DNA of 22,082 bases from Nitrosopumilaceae archaeon (GTDB lineage Archaea > Thermoproteota > Nitrososphaeria > Nitrososphaerales > Nitrosopumilaceae). Positions 7,890-15,865 of the stretch are shown here, one piece after another. The notes below the pieces were generated by a model that saw only the letters and a list, made by a program, of their open reading frames with translations, had not been told where the DNA came from and did not search any database. The first letter of the stretch is position 1, and each line of letters starts with the position of its first letter. The position numbers and the translations under genes are program-made. Where the stretch lies: positions 1-22,082 of the forward strand of contig JAHRAP010000081.1 in NCBI GenBank assembly GCA_020027255.1. The letters are read 5' to 3'.

Positions 7890-8664
7890 TATCAATGGAA
7901 TAGAAATTCCTAGAAGTCATCCTAGATTAAAATCATTATTGATCAGAGATAGATTGATCACTGGATTCAATAATGGTCTTGTAGCACATCAAGGCTTAAT
8001 GGCACATGGAAGAGGAGAAGCTTTTGATTATCTATTAGGCGAAAAAAGTATGAAGCACACTAAATCTGCAATAAAAACAGCTTCCGCAATTTTATTTTTA
8101 GCAAAATTACCAGTGATTTCAGTAAATGGGAATGTTGCAGCACTATGCCCCAAAGAAATTGTTAGATTATCACACATCATCAATGCTAAAATTGAAGTTA
8201 ATTTGTTTTATAATACCAAAAAACGCAAAAAAGCAATTGCAGATAGTCTAAAAAAATGCGGTGCGAAAGATATACTTGGCATTGAGACAAAATCACGTAA
8301 ACATATTGAGAATTTAGACAGTATGAGAAGAGTTGTAGATGAGAATGGGATTTATAAAGCTGATGTAGTTCTGGTTCCTTTGGAAGACGGAGATCGATGT
8401 ATAAAACTAAAACAATTAGGCAAAACAATAATCACATTTGACCTAAATCCTTTTTCAAGAACATCACAAACTGCAGATATAACAATAATAGACAATATAG
8501 TTCGCGGAATTACAGAATTAATTAATACAAGCCAAAAAATGTCAAATAAGAATGATAAATATTTGCGAAAAATAGTAAATGCTTTTGATAACAAAAAAAA
8601 TATAGCTATGAGCGTATTGCAAATTAATAATAATCTAATCAGGAATATAATTAATTATGAATAG
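7882..8664 (+). CDS. 4-phosphopantoate--beta-alanine ligase (phosphopantothenate synthetase)
   Basis: A 260-residue member of COG1701, which joins 4-phosphopantoate to beta-alanine using ATP to give 4'-phosphopantothenate. Family features are IPRSHPRLKSLLIRDRL at the start, GLVAHQGLMAHGRGEAFDYL, SVNGNVAALCPKEI, and the C-terminal DLNPFSRTSQTADITIIDN. The gene overlaps pantoate kinase by eight bases at the 5' end and panB by eight at the 3' end, so its product is probably made in stoichiometric amounts with both partners in the pathway. Confidence 0.93.
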   Translation: MNNINGIEIPRSHPRLKSLLIRDRLITGFNNGLVAHQGLMAHGRGEAFDYLLGEKSMKHTKSAIKTASAILFLAKLPVISVNGNVAALCPKEIVRLSHIINAKIEVNLFYNTKKRKKAIADSLKKCGAKDILGIETKSRKHIENLDSMRRVVDENGIYKADVVLVPLEDGDRCIKLKQLGKTIITFDLNPFSRTSQTADITIIDNIVRGITELINTSQKMSNKNDKYLRKIVNAFDNKKNIAMSVLQINNNLIRNIINYE

Positions 8665-9490
8665 ATCGATAATCGATTTAGTTAACAAGAAAAAACACAA
8701 AAAAATATCTGCGATTACTAGTTATGATTACACGATGGCATCTATTTGCGACGAAGCTGGTATTGATTTAATTTTAGTTGGAGATAGTGCAGGAGTGGTT
8801 ATGTTAGGTTATGAAAATACCATACCAGTGAAGATGGAAGATATATGTTTATTTACAGGAGCTGTAAACCGAGCAACTAAAAATGCAGTTGTTGTATCAG
8901 ATCTACCTTTTAAATCATATAATAGTACAATACAATCAGTAAATAATTCTCGTAGGCTAATAACATCAGGCGCAGACGCAGTTAAGATTGAAGGCGGATC
9001 TAGAATAATGGACAAAATACAAGCTATAAAAAAATCTAAAATTCCTGTGATGGGACACATAGGTTTACAACCACAGACTATGATTCATGAAAAATGTAGA
9101 ATAAGAGGTAGTACGAAAGAAGAAGCTGTCAGATTGATTGAAGACGCAAAGTTACTTGAGAAAGCTGGCGTGTTTTGCATAATATTAGAAATGATAAATT
9201 ATGAAGTTGCAAAAATAATAACCGATAGTGTAAATATCCCTACAATAGGAATAGGATCTGGTAATTATTGCGATGGGCAGATATTAGTCATTCATGATAT
9301 GTTAGGTCTTTATGACAAAGTCCGATTCAAGTTTGTGAAAAAATATTTGTCATTGTCATCAGACATAACAAATGCAATACTGGCATACAAAAACGAAATA
9401 GAAAACAATGAATTTCCTGGTTCAGATAATTATTTTTCTATGAAAAGCTCAGAATATAAAAAATTAAAAACGATATACGGTGTGAATTAA
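8657..9490 (+). CDS. panB: 3-methyl-2-oxobutanoate hydroxymethyltransferase (PanB)
   Basis: Transfers a hydroxymethyl group from methylene-folate to 2-ketoisovalerate, making ketopantoate. The 277 residues show the whole PanB core: ITSYDYTMASICDEAGID, LVGDSAGVVMLGYENT with a metal-binding Asp, DLPFKSY, AVKIEGG, MGHIGLQPQ and IGIGSGNYCDGQILVIHDM. In archaea the methyl donor is a folate or an archaeal pterin; the sequence does not tell which. It is third in the CoA operon, overlapping the synthetase by eight bases and followed after two bases by coaBC. No ketopantoate reductase is in the window, so that step must come from elsewhere. Confidence 0.95.
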   Translation: MNRSIIDLVNKKKHKKISAITSYDYTMASICDEAGIDLILVGDSAGVVMLGYENTIPVKMEDICLFTGAVNRATKNAVVVSDLPFKSYNSTIQSVNNSRRLITSGADAVKIEGGSRIMDKIQAIKKSKIPVMGHIGLQPQTMIHEKCRIRGSTKEEAVRLIEDAKLLEKAGVFCIILEMINYEVAKIITDSVNIPTIGIGSGNYCDGQILVIHDMLGLYDKVRFKFVKKYLSLSSDITNAILAYKNEIENNEFPGSDNYFSMKSSEYKKLKTIYGVN

Positions 9491-9492
9491 AC

Positions 9493-10737
9493 TTGAAAAA
9501 TCATGATGAACATCATCCATCTCATGATATTATTGGTACACATGGGATAGAATTATTAGATAAGAAAATAGTATTATGCATTAGTGGAAGTGTAGCAGCA
9601 TATAAAGCCATTGAATTAGCCAGATTATTGATTAGGCGAGGAGCAAAAGTAATATGCGTCATGAGTAGATCAGCTACCAAGTTAATAAGTGCACAGTATT
9701 TAAAATGGGCTACTGGGAATTTGGTGATTACAGAACTTGGAGGAGAATTAGAACATATTAAATTAGCAGATTACAAAAAATCAGATTGTATTATAGTATA
9801 CCCAGCTACAGCTAATATAGTAGGGAAATTAGCAAATGGAATATCAGACAGCATATTATCGACGATGTTAATGGTAGGATTAGGCTCCAACACTCCTATA
9901 TTCATGGCTTTAGCAATGCATGAATCTATGTATAACAACATAGCAGTGACTAAAAATATCGAATTTTTGAACAAAAAAGTAAATATTATAGAATCAAATA
10001 TTATAGAAAACAAAGCTAAGATTTTAGATCCTGAAAAAGTTGTGAGGTATATTATTAAGAAGATTGCTCAAAAATCTATTTTAACAGACAAATATATTTT
10101 AGTGACAGCGGGATCTACAATAGAATACATAGATCCAATAAAAATTATTACGAATAATAGTACTGGTAAAACAGGATTATTACTTGCTAAAGAAATGGTA
10201 GATCATAATGCCAATGTTACATTGATATATGCTCACGGATCTGAGAAACCTCCAGATGAAGTAAAAACCATACGTGTTAATACTACTGATGAAATGTTTG
10301 ATGCAATAAAACATGAGATGCAACATAAAAAAATGGATGTTATAGTATTGGCAGCTGCAGTATCAGACTATAAACCAAGTAGTATCAACAAATCGAAAAT
10401 CAAATCAACTAAAATAAATTTAAAACTAGGTAAAACTGTCAAGATAATTGATCATATCAAAAAAATTCAAAATGATGTTTTTCTGGTTGGTTTTAAGGCA
10501 GAAGCATGTGCTTCTAAGAACATTCTAGTAGAAAAGGCCAAACAAAAAATGACATATTCTAATTCAGATATGATCGTGGCTAATGATATAGGAACTACAA
10601 ATTATAGAACTAATTCAGATTATAATGATGTTACTATAATAGATAATAAATCAATAGTCAATACCGGTTGGACAACAAAATCAAACATAGTTAAAACAAT
10701 TGTAAAAATCATTATGAAAAACATGGCCAACAAATAA
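9493..10737 (+). CDS. coaBC: Bifunctional phosphopantothenoylcysteine decarboxylase/phosphopantothenate-cysteine ligase
   Basis: A 414-residue fusion. The N-terminal flavin-dependent CoaC half shows ISGSVAAYKAIELARLL, the His-bearing ELEHIKLAD, PATANIVGKLANGISDS and ALAMHESMY (the PxMNxxM-type loop). The C-terminal CoaB half shows VTAGSTIEYIDPIKIITNNS, TGKTG, LAAAVSDYKPSS followed by basic residues, and VANDIGTTNY. Together they turn 4'-phosphopantothenate and cysteine into 4'-phosphopantetheine. It begins with TTG two bases after panB, and the first 20 residues carry five histidines (KNHDEHHPSH region). CoaD and CoaE, needed to finish CoA, are not in the window. Confidence 0.93.
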   Translation: MKNHDEHHPSHDIIGTHGIELLDKKIVLCISGSVAAYKAIELARLLIRRGAKVICVMSRSATKLISAQYLKWATGNLVITELGGELEHIKLADYKKSDCIIVYPATANIVGKLANGISDSILSTMLMVGLGSNTPIFMALAMHESMYNNIAVTKNIEFLNKKVNIIESNIIENKAKILDPEKVVRYIIKKIAQKSILTDKYILVTAGSTIEYIDPIKIITNNSTGKTGLLLAKEMVDHNANVTLIYAHGSEKPPDEVKTIRVNTTDEMFDAIKHEMQHKKMDVIVLAAAVSDYKPSSINKSKIKSTKINLKLGKTVKIIDHIKKIQNDVFLVGFKAEACASKNILVEKAKQKMTYSNSDMIVANDIGTTNYRTNSDYNDVTIIDNKSIVNTGWTTKSNIVKTIVKIIMKNMANK

Positions 10738-10740
10738 TCA

Positions 10741-11802
10741 TTATAAAATTAATAGATCTTTAGTAAATTTATGTAACAAAATACACTTGTCTGTTACTAC
10801 AAGAGAGTCTTCAATTCTGACACCTAATTTGCCTGGTATGTAAATTCCAGGCTCTATCGTAATTGTCATATTACTGTTTAATTTTGTTTTGTTATTAGAA
10901 GATATTATGGGAGGTTCATGTACATCAATGCCTACACCATGCCCAGTGGAATGAACAAAATATTTTCCATAGCTATGTGAATGAATATATTTTCTGCATA
11001 CTCTGTCTATTGAGCTGCACATAATTCCATCATGCACATTATTAATTCCATATGATTGTGAAGTTTTGACAATATCATAAATTTGCTTTGCGGTTTTAGA
11101 AATTGTTCCTAATCCAAATGTACGAGTTGCATCAGAAACATATCCTTTATATCTCAATGTAAGATCTACAACAACTAGATCACCATCATTAAATTTTCTA
11201 TGCGTAACTTGTGAATGTGGTAATGCAGCGTTTGGACCACCAGCAATAATCAAAGGGTTAATTGTAAATTTATAACCAGTGTCAAACATTTCGTATTCCA
11301 TAGCTTTAGACATTAGAAATGTTTGTAATTCATATTCTGTTTGTCCAATTTGTATTTTATTTATACACATATCAAATAGATTATCTATTATCGTAGCTGC
11401 CTTTTGAAGTGTGTTTATTTCGTCTTTATCTTTGATTAAACGTGAATTCAAAAATGGAGTTGTAGATCTAACTATGTATGATTTACGGTTTAGACTTTTG
11501 AGTATGTCACAATCATTGCAATCAGTGCATACTTTACAATTTTTGGTGATTGAAAGTAAAGATTGCGTCAAATTATCGCGTGTGGATTTTATAATAGTGC
11601 AATCTATAGATTCAGTTTTTGCTCTATATTCTTCTAGTTCTGATGTTATTATGATAGTATCTAATGTATTTTTTAATATGACTATACATTCTCCCCAAAA
11701 TCCAGTCATATAAAAAATGTTTTCAGGTGAAAAAGCTACTAACGTGTCACAGCCTAACTTTAATGCTTGATTTATGAGATTTTGTCTTCTATTTTTCATC
11801 AT
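10741..11802 (-). CDS. M24 metallopeptidase, Xaa-Pro aminopeptidase/dipeptidase-like
   Basis: A 353-residue pita-bread peptidase with an N-terminal creatinase-like domain (SPENIFYMTGFWGE) and a catalytic domain. The five dimetal ligands are all visible: two Asp in VVVDLTLRYKGYVSDATRTF, His in HSTGHGVGIDVHEPP, Glu in TIEPGIYIPG and Glu in GVRIEDSLVV. Such enzymes release N-terminal residues before proline or split Xaa-Pro dipeptides in the cytosol. It converges with coaBC, three bases apart, and diverges from the PP-loop gene. Specificity between aminopeptidase P and prolidase cannot be set from sequence alone. Confidence 0.9.
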   Translation of the reverse strand: MMKNRRQNLINQALKLGCDTLVAFSPENIFYMTGFWGECIVILKNTLDTIIITSELEEYRAKTESIDCTIIKSTRDNLTQSLLSITKNCKVCTDCNDCDILKSLNRKSYIVRSTTPFLNSRLIKDKDEINTLQKAATIIDNLFDMCINKIQIGQTEYELQTFLMSKAMEYEMFDTGYKFTINPLIIAGGPNAALPHSQVTHRKFNDGDLVVVDLTLRYKGYVSDATRTFGLGTISKTAKQIYDIVKTSQSYGINNVHDGIMCSSIDRVCRKYIHSHSYGKYFVHSTGHGVGIDVHEPPIISSNNKTKLNSNMTITIEPGIYIPGKLGVRIEDSLVVTDKCILLHKFTKDLLIL

Positions 11803-11869
11803 GATTAATAGTTTATTTGGTTTATGTTTGTAAAGTTTTATAACAGAATATATGATAATTGTTTAGATC

Positions 11870-12877
11870 ATGAATAAAAAAAAAATTGTTGCTTTATTAT
11901 CAGGGGGGTTAGATAGTCAACTAGCTATAAAAATGATGCAAAAACAAAATTTCGAAGTATCTGCACTTGCGATAAAAACTCCTTTTTGTGATTTTGATTG
12001 TGGTAGAGGATGCGGATCTGAAATTAGAGAAAAAGCGGACAATTTGAATGTCAGTTTAAAAACAGCATACTTAGGTGAAGAGTATATAGAGATGCTCAAG
12101 AATCCGAAATATAAATTTGGTTCTGGTATGAATCCATGTATAGATTGTAGATCTATGATGTTCGGTGTTGCAAAAAAATACATGAAGGAGATAAATGCGG
12201 AGTTTGTTATTTCTGGAGAAGTGTTAGGCCAAAGACCAATGAGCCAACATAATAAAGCATTAAAGATTATTGAAGATGAAGCAGATTTAAGTGGTAAAAT
12301 TGTTAGACCGTTGTCAGGTATGTTACTACCTAAAACAGAACCAGAAAAAAAAGGATTGATAGCTAGAGAAGATTTAGGTAAAATCAGAGGACGAACGAGA
12401 AAAAGCCAATTAAAATTAGCTAAAAAATTTGGAATTGATAATCCTCCAAATGCAGGAGGTGGATGTTTGTTAACAGATAAATCATTTGCACAAAAAGCTA
12501 AAGATCTGTTTAGATATATAAAAAGTCCGACAATGAATGATGTGGAATTATTAAAAATAGGAAGACATTTTAGGTTTAATGAAACAACCAAATTAATAGT
12601 CGGTAGAAACGAACGTGAAAATGGAATTATAGAATCTTTAAAATTGCCTGAGGACGTATTGCTTCACGTCAAAGATCATGTAGGGCCAACTTCTCTACTA
12701 CGTGGTAATCAACTTACAAATTACATAATGACAGCGTCACAAATAACAATACGTTACTCAGATGCAACTATAAATGCAGATACGATTGTTACTTACGAAT
12801 ACCGAAATAATAAAAAAGAGATCAATACAAAATATAAAGACGAATCATTTTATATAAAATATAGAATTAGTCTTTGA
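11870..12877 (+). CDS. PP-loop ATPase, tRNA thiouridylase-like, with C-terminal NFACT-R-like domain
   Basis: A 335-residue protein. The PP-loop motif SGGLDSQLA sits at residues 11-19 and marks an adenylating ATP pyrophosphatase. A cysteine pair in DFDCGRGCG, the MNPCIDCRSMMFG segment (resembling the NPDxxC region of MnmA) and NAGGGCLLTD follow. The last ~100 residues, with KIGRHFRF, LIVGRNEREN and VLLHVKDHVGP, resemble the RNA-binding domain of NFACT/DUF814 proteins. Likely role: sulfur insertion into tRNA, though annotation of this family varies between MnmA-like, ThiI-like and thiamine-related. A TTTTATAAC stretch at 11836-11843 is a possible TATA box, in the divergent gap with the M24 gene. 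Confidence 0.8.
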   Translation: MNKKKIVALLSGGLDSQLAIKMMQKQNFEVSALAIKTPFCDFDCGRGCGSEIREKADNLNVSLKTAYLGEEYIEMLKNPKYKFGSGMNPCIDCRSMMFGVAKKYMKEINAEFVISGEVLGQRPMSQHNKALKIIEDEADLSGKIVRPLSGMLLPKTEPEKKGLIAREDLGKIRGRTRKSQLKLAKKFGIDNPPNAGGGCLLTDKSFAQKAKDLFRYIKSPTMNDVELLKIGRHFRFNETTKLIVGRNERENGIIESLKLPEDVLLHVKDHVGPTSLLRGNQLTNYIMTASQITIRYSDATINADTIVTYEYRNNKKEINTKYKDESFYIKYRISL

Positions 12878-12937
12878 CATATATGTAAATAGTAATTGAC
12901 AAGTAATACTTTTGCAATTAGATCATAATTTTAAGTA

Positions 12938-13213
12938 ATGCAAAAACAAGAACCTATGTATCTGAAAGCCATTACACTGAGAGAATTGAATGATGTGTAT
13001 TCATTAAAAAAAGATATTAAAAACAAAATAATATTAATTTTGAGAATTACTCCGTTGGCACAAAAAGATGTGGAAGGGTTACGGAAAGCTGTTGAAGAAT
13101 TGTATTCGTTCACTAAAGATTTTGATGGAGATATGGTGAGATTGGGAGATGAACGTATTATTGTCACACCTCCAAATGTTAAGATTTGGAAGTCAGATAA
13201 TAGATTAAAATAA
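12938..13213 (+). CDS. sepF: SepF-like cell-division protein
   Basis: A 91-residue archaeal SepF, the protein that links FtsZ to the membrane. The core is complete: YLKAITLRELNDVYSLKKDI, ILILRITPLAQKDVEGLRKAV, FDGDMVRLGDERIIVTPPNVKIW. A stop codon two codons before the ATG (12932-12934) fixes the start, so only about seven residues precede the core. Archaeal SepF studied elsewhere has an N-terminal amphipathic membrane-targeting helix, for which there is no room here. Thaumarchaeota divide mainly with the Cdv/ESCRT system but keep FtsZ-like proteins, so the role in this organism is uncertain. Its end overlaps the convergent aCPSF1 gene by nine bases. Confidence 0.88.
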   Translation: MQKQEPMYLKAITLRELNDVYSLKKDIKNKIILILRITPLAQKDVEGLRKAVEELYSFTKDFDGDMVRLGDERIIVTPPNVKIWKSDNRLK

Positions 13214-14575
13214 TTTTATAGCTTCTTGTATTTGTGGGTAATGTGTGGGTATTCTAAACATTCTGCGTATTGACATCGAAAGATTTTCTGATTTTCTTCT
13301 CTCTCCATGATTGACTAGCACTCTCCTAAGCTTTGGTCTTAATTTGTGTACAAACGATATCAGTTGGTTATAGTCACTATGTCCACTAAACCCATCTAGT
13401 TTTTCTATAGAACAATTAATGTTGGAAACTTCTATTTTACCATTTTTACCTATTAATGAAACTTGTTTAGCTCCATCTAAAACACGTCTTCCAAGAGTTC
13501 CATTTACTTGATAAGAAACAAATAAAATTTTATTTTTCTGAATTGGAGCAATATTTTTGAAGTATTCTAATACTGGTCCTCCTTCCAACATACCAGATGT
13601 AGCTATTATTATACACGGAGTGTTTTCTCTCAATGGCTCTTCTCTTGCATCAGGATGTTCTATATTTGTAAAATATTCTGAATCAAACGGATTGTCATCA
13701 GTTTCTAGAATTTTTTGTTTAAGCTCACGAGCTAAATATTCAGGATAAGATTCATGTATTGCAGAAGCTTCAGATATCATACCTTCCATAAATACTGGAG
13801 ATTCTACCATCTCTCCAGATTTCATATATTGATCTATGACTATCATAATTTCTTGAGCACGTCCAACTGCCGGAATTGGTATAAGTATTTTTCCGCCATC
13901 TACCAACGTGGTGTTTACTGCATTGATGAATGCTGATTCTACTTCTTGTCGTGTAGGTTGTACATCTTCTTTGGCACCGTAAGTACTTTCTATGAGTAGT
14001 GTTTCAACACGAGGGTAATTCCAGCTTGCACTTTCAAAGAGCATACTTTTACCATATTTGATGTCACCGGTATATACAAAATTATGATCACCATTACCAA
14101 TATGAAAATGACACGTAGAAGAACCTAATATATGTCCAGCATTTGACAAAACAAGTTTAATGTCAGGAGATATGTCCGTAACTGTACTATATGGCATAGT
14201 TATCGTTTGTTTCATGATTTGTTTTACATCACGTTCAGAATATATTGGAGATTTTCCTTGAGCAGCTGAAACTTTAATTGCGTCTAATTGAATTAAATTC
14301 ATCATGGGGAGTGTAGGTTCAGTGCAATAAATTGGTCCTTTGTAACCATATTTACAAAGTACTGGAAGAAATCCTGTGTGATCCAAATGGGCATGGCTCA
14401 TTACTATTGCGTCCAGATCATCTAATGTAATGTTAGCCCAATCTAATCTGGGAAATGATTCTGTTGGGTTACGTGTTCCAGGGTTTACACCACAATCTAT
14501 TAAAATTTTACTTTCCTGCGTCATTAATAACATACAAGATCTACCAACTTGGCCAAATCCACCCAATGTTAACAA
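13205..14575 (-). CDS. aCPSF1/FttA nuclease half: metallo-beta-lactamase/beta-CASP ribonuclease
   Basis: The C-terminal 456 residues of aCPSF1 (FttA), the beta-CASP ribonuclease that drives archaeal transcription termination and 3'-end formation. All catalytic motifs are visible: HAHLDHTG at residues 61-68, AGHILGSS, VYTGDIK, STYGAKED, PAVGRAQE, FSGHSDYN and VNHGERRKS. The only available start is TTG at 14575-14573, inside the last codons of the KH half and one base out of frame with it. In relatives the KH and nuclease parts are one polypeptide of about 640 residues; here they are separated by an apparent one-base deletion. Both halves are otherwise intact and well conserved. Confidence 0.93.
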   Translation of the reverse strand: MLTLGGFGQVGRSCMLLMTQESKILIDCGVNPGTRNPTESFPRLDWANITLDDLDAIVMSHAHLDHTGFLPVLCKYGYKGPIYCTEPTLPMMNLIQLDAIKVSAAQGKSPIYSERDVKQIMKQTITMPYSTVTDISPDIKLVLSNAGHILGSSTCHFHIGNGDHNFVYTGDIKYGKSMLFESASWNYPRVETLLIESTYGAKEDVQPTRQEVESAFINAVNTTLVDGGKILIPIPAVGRAQEIMIVIDQYMKSGEMVESPVFMEGMISEASAIHESYPEYLARELKQKILETDDNPFDSEYFTNIEHPDAREEPLRENTPCIIIATSGMLEGGPVLEYFKNIAPIQKNKILFVSYQVNGTLGRRVLDGAKQVSLIGKNGKIEVSNINCSIEKLDGFSGHSDYNQLISFVHKLRPKLRRVLVNHGERRKSENLSMSIRRMFRIPTHYPQIQEAIKLF

Positions 14576-14599
14576 TAAACCTCGGATTTTTGAGACAGT
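14569..14599 (-). other. Frameshift junction between the two halves of aCPSF1
   Basis: On the minus strand the KH frame reads TCC GAG GTT TAT TGT TAA, and the nuclease frame reads TTA TTG TTA ACA TTG GGT over the same bases. Restoring one base after GTT, for example TCA in place of TA, gives V-S-L-L-T-L-G-G, which matches the family as I remember it. Both frames are open together for about ten codons (14599-14571). A run of five A's at 14587-14591 lies in this overlap, but slipping there would replace the conserved SEV, so it is a poor slippery site. Confidence 0.8.
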
Positions 14600-15138
14600 C
14601 TAGGCCGAAAAATTTTTTCCCCTATCTGTTTAAGTTGTTTACTTCTATCCGAAGAGGATATTTTTAAATTATAATTTATTGTTTGTGCTGTAGTAGATGT
14701 TTTTGTGGCTGCTTTTCTTATTCTTAACCTCCACCCTGTTTTTTCAGTTATTTCTGCAATGTTAAATTGAGTGTTTTTTTGTAGCAACCACGGTCTTTTC
14801 ACTTCTACAGAAACTTCTCCGATAGCATTATCAAAAAACATGCCTTGCAAATTAGCATCCTTAGGAATTTTATTTATTATAATTTGTTTAGCGTCTTCTT
14901 CAATCTTACGAATAGATTCATCTGTTCGTATGACTATTCTTTTTTTAATTATATTTACTAGGTTAGATATTATTTCGTTATTTTCCAATAAATATTTTGG
15001 AGAATTTGTATAAAGTGCTATCTTAGGGCCCTCGTAATCAATTTTGGTCACATTAGATTCTTTGGGTATATTTTGTAAAATTGTAGACATTATACCTTGA
15101 TTTGATTGTATTTCTTTTTGTGTAGTTTTTTTTGGCAT
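14569..15138 (-). CDS. aCPSF1/FttA N-terminal KH-domain half
   Basis: The 189-residue N-terminal part of aCPSF1, holding the two KH-type RNA-binding domains that guide the nuclease to U-rich RNA. Recognisable pieces are KIALYTNSPKYLLENNEII, IVIRTDESIRKIEEDAKQII, GEVSVEVKRPWLLQK and EKTGWRLRIRKAAT. Where euryarchaeal proteins carry a GKGG-type GxxG loop after KPGLVI, this one reads RPWLLQKNTQFN, so the loop is degenerate. The frame runs to a TAA at 14571-14569 after EVYC, whereas the natural continuation LLTLGGFGQ is in the -1 frame. It starts 15 bases after the psmB stop and is co-transcribed with psmB. Confidence 0.88.
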   Translation of the reverse strand: MPKKTTQKEIQSNQGIMSTILQNIPKESNVTKIDYEGPKIALYTNSPKYLLENNEIISNLVNIIKKRIVIRTDESIRKIEEDAKQIIINKIPKDANLQGMFFDNAIGEVSVEVKRPWLLQKNTQFNIAEITEKTGWRLRIRKAATKTSTTAQTINYNLKISSSDRSKQLKQIGEKIFRPRLSQKSEVYC

Positions 15139-15152
15139 TTAACCACATTATA

Positions 15153-15782
15153 TTATAATATTTGGGCTTTTTTTTGTTCTTTTGTTAAAAGTCTATAACC
15201 ATTATTATCTATTATAGAAATATTTATTCCATCTCCAGTTCCAATATTCCGTGTTATAGCTGCTTGGACAGCACGCAAAGCTATTTTTTTTGCATTTTCT
15301 ACATCCAGTGAATCTTTATATTCGTTTTCTAATATGCCGTAAGCTACTGGAGATCCACTACCTGTAGTAACATATGTCTTTTCTTCAACAGATCCAAACA
15401 TATCAATATTATATAATGAAGGACCTTGTTTATCATACCCTCCAACTAAAATATCAGCAATAAATGGGTAACCTCTATTTTGATGAAAGATCAATGATGT
15501 CAATCTAGTAAGCGATTTTATTGGAATGGGTTCATTCTTATTAACTTTATAGATACCAGCATGATATCTCAATATATCAGTAATATTTTGCGCGTCAGCA
15601 ACTCCGCCAGCCATAGTCATGGCAGCGTGATTGTCTATTTGTTGGATTTTCATGGTATTATTGTTGGCTACAAAATAGCCAGCACTGGCCCTCATATCCG
15701 CACAAAGCACTACACCATCTGTTGCTTTTATTCCTACTGTTGTAGTCCCATGCAATATTTTTTCTTTAATGTTGTCAGACAA
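15153..15782 (-). CDS. psmB: Proteasome beta subunit
   Basis: The catalytic subunit of the archaeal 20S proteasome, 209 residues. A short propeptide (MSDNIKEKILHG) ends in Gly, and Thr13 becomes the N-terminal nucleophile after self-cleavage. Counting from it, Asp17 in LCADMRA and Lys33 in TMKIQQ sit exactly where the catalytic residues should be, and TGSGSPVAYG and GDGINI later on are family markers. The start codon is TTG at 15782-15780. The gene heads an operon with aCPSF1 15 bases downstream, an arrangement I recall as common in archaea. No alpha subunit is in the window. Confidence 0.95.
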   Translation of the reverse strand: MSDNIKEKILHGTTTVGIKATDGVVLCADMRASAGYFVANNNTMKIQQIDNHAAMTMAGGVADAQNITDILRYHAGIYKVNKNEPIPIKSLTRLTSLIFHQNRGYPFIADILVGGYDKQGPSLYNIDMFGSVEEKTYVTTGSGSPVAYGILENEYKDSLDVENAKKIALRAVQAAITRNIGTGDGINISIIDNNGYRLLTKEQKKAQIL

Positions 15783-15865
15783 AAAAACACCTTTAATATT
15801 GCATCAAGTAAGCCATGCCCCTTTTAAATAACTTTTTATTTTTCATGGTGAGATATTGTCTCAAT

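Noticed and set aside
11917..12591. 224-codon minus-strand frame opposite the PP-loop gene
   Set aside because: Antisense shadow of a gene with clear motifs (SGGLDS); no recognisable protein features.
15815..15865. 17-residue N-terminal extension of glycerol-1-phosphate dehydrogenase
   Set aside because: It covers the likely divergent promoter region with psmB and does not resemble the family N-terminus.
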